Below, in pieces: positions 1 to 4,785 of a stretch of DNA of 6,804 nucleotides. The notes below the pieces were generated by a model. It worked only from the letters and a program-made list of their open reading frames with translations. It was not told the origin of the DNA and made no database searches. Source of the stretch: Phycisphaerae bacterium. GTDB taxonomy: Bacteria; Planctomycetota; Phycisphaerae; Sedimentisphaerales; SM23-30. A program made the position numbers and the translations under genes. Location: contig JAIPFO010000210.1 in the NCBI GenBank assembly GCA_021736565.1, positions 1 to 6,804 on the forward strand. Reading direction: 5' to 3'. Numbering within the stretch: the stretch's first letter is position 1; each line of letters begins with the position of its first letter.

Positions 1-1843
1 CGGCATTAACCATCTCGAAACGGTCGCCCGACGCCATAAGATAGTGACGACCATCTTCAGCGAGTACCGTCGAACGCGGGTCCGAAAAAAGACCGCCGGT
101 GCAATCAAATCCGTCGAGATCCGTCATGTATTTTTGGGCGGCGGTAATCACTTCCGGCACAAGCTCACAGGTCACGATACGTTTAACATTAAACTGCTCA
201 TCAAGTGAGCTGCCCGCGGTAATGCCGGTCCCCATGCCCAGGAAGAAAATACTCTCGGTCTGAGGATAGACCATCAGCGGAATATCAGCCTGCAGCTTCT
301 CCTGCATATAGGCACCGGTCGATCCCAGGCCGTAGTGTGAGTTGATCTTAATGGATAGATCATCCGTACGCTTATCCCGGGCCACCGCCACGGTACAGTC
401 ACGGCCCTCCCAGGTCTCAAGGATCTCTTCCTGCTGAGACTGCTGACGCACGATGTCGATACTGTTAATCGGCAGGCCGGCAGGGTCAAGCACCGTAAAG
501 AGCAATATCAGCAAAACCACGGCAACGCCTTTGACCCCAAGACCTTTGGCATCCCAGGCCTTCGGCAGGATCAGAGAAGCGACGAGATAGAGCACGGAGA
601 TCAGCTGCATCGTCCGCCACATGCCGAACGTTTCCAGAAAGAAAAACCCGCAGACCATCGCCCCGACGATCGCACCAACAGTATTTACCGCCGCCAGACG
701 TCCCAGGCTCTTGCCCGCCGAAATGGAATGCCTTTCTTCAACCTTCATCAGGAACGGAAAGACCGTCCCCAGCAGCAAAGCAGGTGGCCCGATCGTCAGG
801 AATCCGTTCTTAACGATCAACATCACATAGCTCGCCCAGGAGCCTTTTGAAACCAGAATATGTAAAGAATCGGTAAGACGCATGAACACAAATGGCGTCG
901 TCGCCACGACCAGGCCGCTTGCGACGGTTAAGATCAACAGCATAAAGGAGGGGGGCACGCTCAAACGCGCAAGAGCCGAACTGACCAAGGCGCCTCCGGC
1001 CAGGCAGATAAGCACGATGACCAGGATGGACGCGAAGGTGTATACGGAATTTTCCAGCACCTGGGTGAACATGCGTGTCCAGAGAACTTCAAGCGCCAGC
1101 ACCCCGAAACCCGACAGAAAACAAACCAGCATCACGGCCCACCGGCCGGTGGCGGGCCCAGGGACCTCTACTTTTACAGGGGCCCTTCTTTTACCCCTCT
1201 TCTTTACGTCTTTAACGACCGCGTCCTTCCAGGCTTCGGCCGCCTGAGGCTTGCGTGACAGCAGGAATGCTGTAATCGCCACCAGTGATGTGATGGTCAT
1301 CGCCCCGATGCAGGTATTCCTGAAACCCAGCCAGAGCGGCAGAAAGAAACCCGCCAGTAAGGCACCTGTCGCGGCACCAAGCGTATTGACGCCGTACAAC
1401 AGTGCCGATGTACGGCCGAATGCGGACTGCCGCCTGATCAGGTACTGGCCAATGACCGGGATAGTACCCCCCATGCAAAAAGCCGGGGGAAAGATCAGCA
1501 GCATCGCCAGGGCAAATTTGACCAGCAGCAACAGCCCGGCAGAATCGATGTTCTGATACACCGACGGATAAATGTGATAGTAACAGCGAAGTATGACAAA
1601 ATAGAGCAGCGCGGTAACAGCAATGCCCACCTCAAGCCCGGCATAAACGCGCAGCGCATTACCCGCCCGGACAGACCGCCTGCCCCAAAACCAACTGCCC
1701 GCCGCCAGGCCGGCAAAAAAAGCTGCCAGGGTCGCCGATGCCGCATGGGACGTACTGCCGAAAAGCAGACCCAGCTGCTTCATCCAGAGTATCTCATAAA
1801 TGAGCCCGGCCACTCCTGACAAAAAGACTAATAGATATATCAT
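1..1843 (-). CDS. Membrane-permease-like protein fused to a spermidine-synthase-like domain (partial, C-terminus missing)
   Basis: An uninterrupted frame of 614 codons runs from an ATG at 1843 to the left edge without a stop. About 455 residues form a polytopic membrane region made of two similar halves: FLSGVAGLIYEILW near residue 7 matches FLSGFGVLALEVLW near 242, PPAFCMGGTIP at 119 matches PPALLLGTVFP at 353, and NTLGAATGALLAGFF at 153 matches NTVGAIVGAMVCGFF at 387. A basic loop (about residues 205-225) joins them. From about residue 470 a Rossmann-type domain follows, with GSTGAYMQEKLQADIPLM (507-524), a glycine-rich SAM loop LGMGTGITAGS (535-545), an acidic strand end CELVPE (559-564), and EDGRHYL (596-602). 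This is the 'fused MFS/spermidine synthase' family. Known family members mostly lack proven polyamine activity, so a SAM-dependent or ligand-binding role is equally possible. The start lies 11 bases after the GH5-like stop, behind a weak AGAGA ribosome site, so it is probably coupled to that gene. The last domain is cut by the window edge. Confidence 0.88.
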   Translation of the reverse strand, partial: MIYLLVFLSGVAGLIYEILWMKQLGLLFGSTSHAASATLAAFFAGLAAGSWFWGRRSVRAGNALRVYAGLEVGIAVTALLYFVILRCYYHIYPSVYQNIDSAGLLLLVKFALAMLLIFPPAFCMGGTIPVIGQYLIRRQSAFGRTSALLYGVNTLGAATGALLAGFFLPLWLGFRNTCIGAMTITSLVAITAFLLSRKPQAAEAWKDAVVKDVKKRGKRRAPVKVEVPGPATGRWAVMLVCFLSGFGVLALEVLWTRMFTQVLENSVYTFASILVIVLICLAGGALVSSALARLSVPPSFMLLILTVASGLVVATTPFVFMRLTDSLHILVSKGSWASYVMLIVKNGFLTIGPPALLLGTVFPFLMKVEERHSISAGKSLGRLAAVNTVGAIVGAMVCGFFFLETFGMWRTMQLISVLYLVASLILPKAWDAKGLGVKGVAVVLLILLFTVLDPAGLPINSIDIVRQQSQQEEILETWEGRDCTVAVARDKRTDDLSIKINSHYGLGSTGAYMQEKLQADIPLMVYPQTESIFFLGMGTGITAGSSLDEQFNVKRIVTCELVPEVITAAQKYMTDLDGFDCTGGLFSDPRSTVLAEDGRHYLMASGDRFEMVNA

Positions 1844-1854
1844 AAATTTCTCTG

Positions 1855-2991
1855 CTAATGCTTAAATGCACCCTTTGTAAGCGACCGGATCAACTCCACT
1901 TCCGATGTGTCAAAGGGGGTGCCGTCAGGCCGAAGCACATCATGGTGCCATATCGTGGGTTCGGCGGTAAATTTCTTTTGCCACGACGACCATGGATACT
2001 GCGTCTGGATCTTACCGGCCACAAACCCCCAGTTATAGGCCGCAATCTTGTTTTTCTTGAAATACGGCAAATGCGTCTGGAATTTACTTCCCGTTGCCCG
2101 CGCCAGGTATTCGGTGCACAGCAGCGGCCGCCCGAAAGGTCTAATGGATCCGACCCGCTCGGTCGTCCTGCTAAGTGCTTCATAGCTGTGAAATGAAATG
2201 ACGTCAGAATTCGCCGCAATGAATTCATTGAGACTGCTGACATTAGGACCGACCCATTCTTTATTCCACAGGCCGGTTGTCAGCGGCTGGGAAGGATTAA
2301 CTTCTCGGGCCCAGGTAAACATTTTTTCAAGCAATATCAGGCAGACCGCTTCTTTTTCCTTCGTCGTCATGCCGTCCTCCTTGCGATCATTGCCAGGCTC
2401 GTTGTACAAATCCCAGAGCAAAACCCGCTTGTCATCCTTGAACCGACCGATCACACCCTTGAAATACGGCTCCAGCGTTTTATGACTTGTGATGTCTTTA
2501 AGAATGTCAATATGCGGCGACTGCACCCAGCCGGAATTGTGAAGATGCGGTTTCGGCTCGGGCTGCTTGCCCGGTTTCGGATGTGGATTCCAGACGGCGT
2601 CACACAACACCAGCATGGTCTTTATGCCATGCTTATCAGCGATACCAAGAAACTGATCGATCCGTTTGAGAAATCCGTCACGGTCCTGCTGCCAGAGCAG
2701 GTCATGAAGATACACACGGACAGTGTTCATCCCCATATCCGCCGCCCAACCCAGTTCACGATCGATCGTCTTAAGGTCAAAGGTGTCCGCCTGCCACATC
2801 TCAAGCTGATTGATCGCGGTCGACGGGGTAAAATCACATCCCACCAGCCACGGCTGCCCCTGATACCACTGCCTGGCCTTATCGGCGGACCATCGCCCGG
2901 ACAAAGTCAACTCTGCTCCGTCAGTGGAAAGACTGACCATGGACATCACCAACGTCAACCATACGATCAGATTGTAAGGTTTCTTATTCAT
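1855..2991 (-). CDS. Secreted GH5-like (clan GH-A) glycoside hydrolase, 'cellulase/1,4-beta-xylanase' annotation group
   Basis: The product is 378 residues from the ATG at 2991, beginning MNKKPYNLIVWLTLVMSMV, a Sec signal peptide probably cut after STDGA. The rest is a single TIM barrel. The eight positions conserved in GH5 can all be matched (numbering from this start): R92 and H96 in NTVRVYLHD, N197-E198 in WDLYNEPGN (acid/base), H268 and Y270 in SFHSYEA, E294 in LCTEYLA (nucleophile), and W321 in YNWG. A retaining beta-glycosidase is therefore expected, acting outside the cytoplasm. The block INQLEMWQADTFD and the HNSGWVQSP loop are shared, from memory, with a group often labelled cellulase or 1,4-beta-xylanase in Bacteroidota and PVC bacteria. 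Those labels do not establish the substrate. The 2991 start is preferred because AGGAAG lies 6 bases before it. An ATG at 3015 would add MFKKRKQR and overlap the GH20 stop as TAATG but has no ribosome site. Partner to the GH20 gene in the same transcript. Confidence 0.9.
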   Translation of the reverse strand: MNKKPYNLIVWLTLVMSMVSLSTDGAELTLSGRWSADKARQWYQGQPWLVGCDFTPSTAINQLEMWQADTFDLKTIDRELGWAADMGMNTVRVYLHDLLWQQDRDGFLKRIDQFLGIADKHGIKTMLVLCDAVWNPHPKPGKQPEPKPHLHNSGWVQSPHIDILKDITSHKTLEPYFKGVIGRFKDDKRVLLWDLYNEPGNDRKEDGMTTKEKEAVCLILLEKMFTWAREVNPSQPLTTGLWNKEWVGPNVSSLNEFIAANSDVISFHSYEALSRTTERVGSIRPFGRPLLCTEYLARATGSKFQTHLPYFKKNKIAAYNWGFVAGKIQTQYPWSSWQKKFTAEPTIWHHDVLRPDGTPFDTSEVELIRSLTKGAFKH

Positions 2992-2997
2992 TCGTTG

Positions 2998-3003
2998 CTT
3001 CCT
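2998..3003 (-). promoter_or_regulatory. Ribosome binding site that decides the GH5-like start
   Basis: On the minus strand AGGAAG, within GAAAAGGAAG, ends 6 bases before the ATG at 2991. It lies inside the first codons of the longer reading (start 3015), where no comparable purine tract exists upstream. This site, plus the signal peptide beginning cleanly at MNKKPYN, favours the shorter start. Confidence 0.6.
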
Positions 3004-3014
3004 TTTCTTAAACA

Positions 3015-4649
3015 TTATTGATTAACTATATCGAGCGAATGTTTGTGATAATTAACGCCGAGAAAATCGAACCTTTTCCCATGGACTTTGAACCGATCTA
3101 TGAAACCAGCGTAATCCTTTTTTTCCCTGGGAGTCCATGCGACCTCTGCCAACGCCGTCAGCCTGGGAAAGCCCATGTATTCAGCTTTTTGGGGTGTCGA
3201 AATATACTCGGTCCAGATCTGGCCCTGCGTGCCCAGTATGTGCTGTGCCTGCTCTTTTGTGAGAGATTTGGTCACAGGGTCGTATCCGTAAACTTTTTCC
3301 AGCGGCAGGAATCCGCCGATCGCCAGGGGCCGGTCTTTCTCCAGCGACTGGTAGTAATCAAAGTAGGTATACGTGGTCGGGGCCATGACAACGTCATGGC
3401 CCATCTGTGCGGCCTTGATCCCGCCGGATTCTCCACGCCAGCTCATGACCGTCGCCCCGGGGGCCAGGCCGCCTTCCAGGATTTCATCCCAACCGATAAG
3501 ACGCCTGCCTTTAGCGGCAAGAAACGTATCCATGCGTTTGATAAAATAGCTTTGAAGTTCGTGCTCATCTTGGAGACCGAGCGCCTTGATGCGACTCTGT
3601 GCATCGGCACTGGCCTTCCATTGCTTCTTGGGGGCCTCATCACCACCGATATGAATGAATGGGCTGGGGAAAAGTTCAAGCACCTCGGTTAATACATCCT
3701 GAAAAAACAAAATCGTCGATTCGTTGGCGTTGACGATGTTGGGGTTGACCCCCCAAAGAGTATGGACCGGTAGCTTTTCTTTGGTGTTGCCCAGGTGCGG
3801 ATAGGAGGCGATCGCCGCCTGCGTGTGGCCGGGCATTTCTATTTCGGGGACGATATTGACGTGCCGTTCTCTTGCGTATGCGACGATCTCGCGAATATCC
3901 TCCTGGGTGTAAAAGCCGCCATGTTTTTTGCCGTCAAATTGATGCGGGCGGTCCCTGTAATGACCGACCAGGCTTTCCTTTCGCCAGGCACCGACTTCGG
4001 TCAGCTTCGGGTATTTTTTTATTTCGATCCGCCACCCCTGGTCGTCTGTCAGGTGGAGCTGCAGCGAGTTCATCTTGTGCATTGCCAACGTGTCAATAAA
4101 CTTGAGGATGAATGCTTTGGGCAAATAGTAGCGAGCAACATCAAGCATCGCACCGCGCCAGCCAAAACGCGGGTAATCCCGAATGTCCATTGCCCAAACG
4201 GTCCAATGGATATTTTTCACGCTTGTCTTTTGATAGATCTCGACCGGGAGCAATTGCAGCAGTGACTGGCACCCGGAAAAAAGCCCCGCCTCGCTGCTGG
4301 CGGTTATCTGGATCCTATCGGGTGCGACCGAAAGGACATAACCTTCCGGCGGGATGCTTCCGGCCGTCTCTTCCAGGACGAGCCGTATAGATTGTCCCTT
4401 GGCCAGAGAGGGTTTAACCTTCAATGCAAATCCTGTCGCCGGCCTGAGCATACCGGCCAGTTGTTCGGCCTTGTCTTTTGCCTTGCCCGAATACCCGATA
4501 GTTGTTTCCGCTGTTATCGTAAAGGGGCCATGGTTTGTAAACTGAGCACTGACCGGGACGGGAATGATCGATATGGTTTTCTGCAGGGCGGAAAATGCAG
4601 ACGTTGTGGCCATCAATAAGATCGCCGGAATGACGGTACTGTATTTCAT
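3015..4649 (-). CDS. Secreted GH20 beta-N-acetylhexosaminidase
   Basis: The product is 544 residues from the ATG at 4649. Residues 1-20 (MKYSTVIPAILLMATTSAFSA, ending about A21) are a Sec signal peptide with an AFSA-type cleavage site. Residues about 25-155 form the GH20 N-terminal alpha/beta domain (IIPVPVS at the front, EGYVLSV and EAGLFSGCQSLLQLL later). The catalytic TIM barrel starts at RFGWRGAMLDVARYYLP (about 161-177) and includes LHLTDDQGWRIE (about 199-210), EIEMPGHTQA (about 269-278) and the signature HIGGDEAPK with the catalytic Asp337-Glu338 pair. Active-site tryptophans fit VMSWRG, QGQIWTEY and EVAWTP. The family uses substrate-assisted retaining catalysis to remove terminal beta-linked GlcNAc or GalNAc from chitin fragments or glycoconjugates. 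Length and domain order are normal for a bacterial two-domain GH20, and no catalytic residue is missing. A TTG at 4667 could add six residues, but the ATG has CAGGT 7 bases upstream and begins the signal peptide. First gene of a three-gene unit, with a palindrome immediately upstream. Confidence 0.95.
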   Translation of the reverse strand: MKYSTVIPAILLMATTSAFSALQKTISIIPVPVSAQFTNHGPFTITAETTIGYSGKAKDKAEQLAGMLRPATGFALKVKPSLAKGQSIRLVLEETAGSIPPEGYVLSVAPDRIQITASSEAGLFSGCQSLLQLLPVEIYQKTSVKNIHWTVWAMDIRDYPRFGWRGAMLDVARYYLPKAFILKFIDTLAMHKMNSLQLHLTDDQGWRIEIKKYPKLTEVGAWRKESLVGHYRDRPHQFDGKKHGGFYTQEDIREIVAYARERHVNIVPEIEMPGHTQAAIASYPHLGNTKEKLPVHTLWGVNPNIVNANESTILFFQDVLTEVLELFPSPFIHIGGDEAPKKQWKASADAQSRIKALGLQDEHELQSYFIKRMDTFLAAKGRRLIGWDEILEGGLAPGATVMSWRGESGGIKAAQMGHDVVMAPTTYTYFDYYQSLEKDRPLAIGGFLPLEKVYGYDPVTKSLTKEQAQHILGTQGQIWTEYISTPQKAEYMGFPRLTALAEVAWTPREKKDYAGFIDRFKVHGKRFDFLGVNYHKHSLDIVNQ

Positions 4650-4669
4650 CGTTTTACCTGTTTCCAATC

Positions 4670-4689
4670 AATATGGGCTTGCCCATATT
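4670..4689. promoter_or_regulatory. Perfect 20-base inverted repeat upstream of the GH20 gene (putative operator)
   Basis: AATATGGGC and GCCCATATT (9-base arms) are separated by two bases, and the match stops cleanly outside the arms. The near edge lies 20 bases before the GH20 ATG at 4649. On the minus strand the distal arm contains TAATAT (4685-4690), a possible -10 element, although no good -35 was found 16-17 bases further up. Dimeric regulators of sugar operons (LacI, GntR and similar) bind dyads of this size and position, so an operator controlling the three-gene unit is the simplest reading. A small RNA hairpin in the 5' leader is the alternative. The cognate regulator is not in the window. 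Confidence 0.5.
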
Positions 4690-4716
4690 AGAGCAGTTAA
4701 CTTTCGTACTATTTAA

Positions 4717-4764
4717 AAGATGAGCTCAACGGTCCCGAGGCGTCGAGATCGCTGAGCCTTTTTT
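4717..4764 (-). terminator. Intrinsic-terminator-like hairpin after the HEAT-repeat gene
   Basis: The stem arms are 4750-4757 with 4724-4731 (8 pairs) and 4743-4748 with 4733-4738 (6 pairs), split by one mismatch (4749/4732) and closed by a four-base loop (4739-4742). As minus-strand RNA the two non-Watson-Crick positions within the arms become G-U wobbles, and only the 4749/4732 position is unpaired. As plus-strand RNA those two positions become A-C mismatches. The minus-strand transcript therefore folds better. It is followed by UCAUCUUUU and preceded by AAAAAA, so the element could also work in reverse, where the U-run is better (CCUUUUUU). It begins 28 bases after the HEAT gene's stop and separates that gene from the GH20 unit. 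Confidence 0.62.
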
Positions 4765-4785
4765 ATCTAATATTTGGCCGCTATT

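Larger units (their letters stand above)
4650..4785. other. Intergenic control region between the HEAT gene and the glycosidase unit
   Basis: This is the only non-coding stretch longer than 25 bases. From high to low coordinates it contains a short A/T-rich leader, the terminator-like hairpin, an A/T-rich segment (about 4700-4720) that could contribute to a promoter, the perfect palindrome, and the GH20 ribosome site (AGG at 4657-4659). No small ORF or tRNA was seen in it. A promoter for the three-gene unit must lie here if the hairpin terminates efficiently, but no convincing -35/-10 pair was found. Confidence 0.6.

Noticed and set aside
1140..1205. Polypurine/polypyrimidine stretch inside the membrane protein gene as a possible structural DNA element
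   Set aside because: It encodes the basic, lysine/arginine-rich loop between the two membrane halves, which accounts for the base bias.
621..1819. Plus-strand open frames over the left part of the window
   Set aside because: The minus-strand frame from 1843 is continuous for 614 codons with clear family motifs. The plus-strand frames are short and show no hydrophobic pattern or motif of their own.
2482..3692. Long plus-strand open frames (2482-3021 and 3018-3692) abutting each other opposite the GH20/GH5-like junction
   Set aside because: They lie antisense to genes with intact catalytic motifs, lack recognisable domains and ribosome sites, and have compositions typical of reverse-frame shadows.
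4665..4667. TTG start adding six residues to the GH20 protein
   Set aside because: The ATG at 4649 begins a clean signal peptide and has an AGG at a suitable distance, so the TTG extension is unnecessary.
4724..4770. Plus-strand small RNA ending at the U-run after the hairpin
   Set aside because: No plus-strand promoter was seen and the hairpin has A-C mismatches as plus-strand RNA, so a terminator for the minus-strand gene explains it better.
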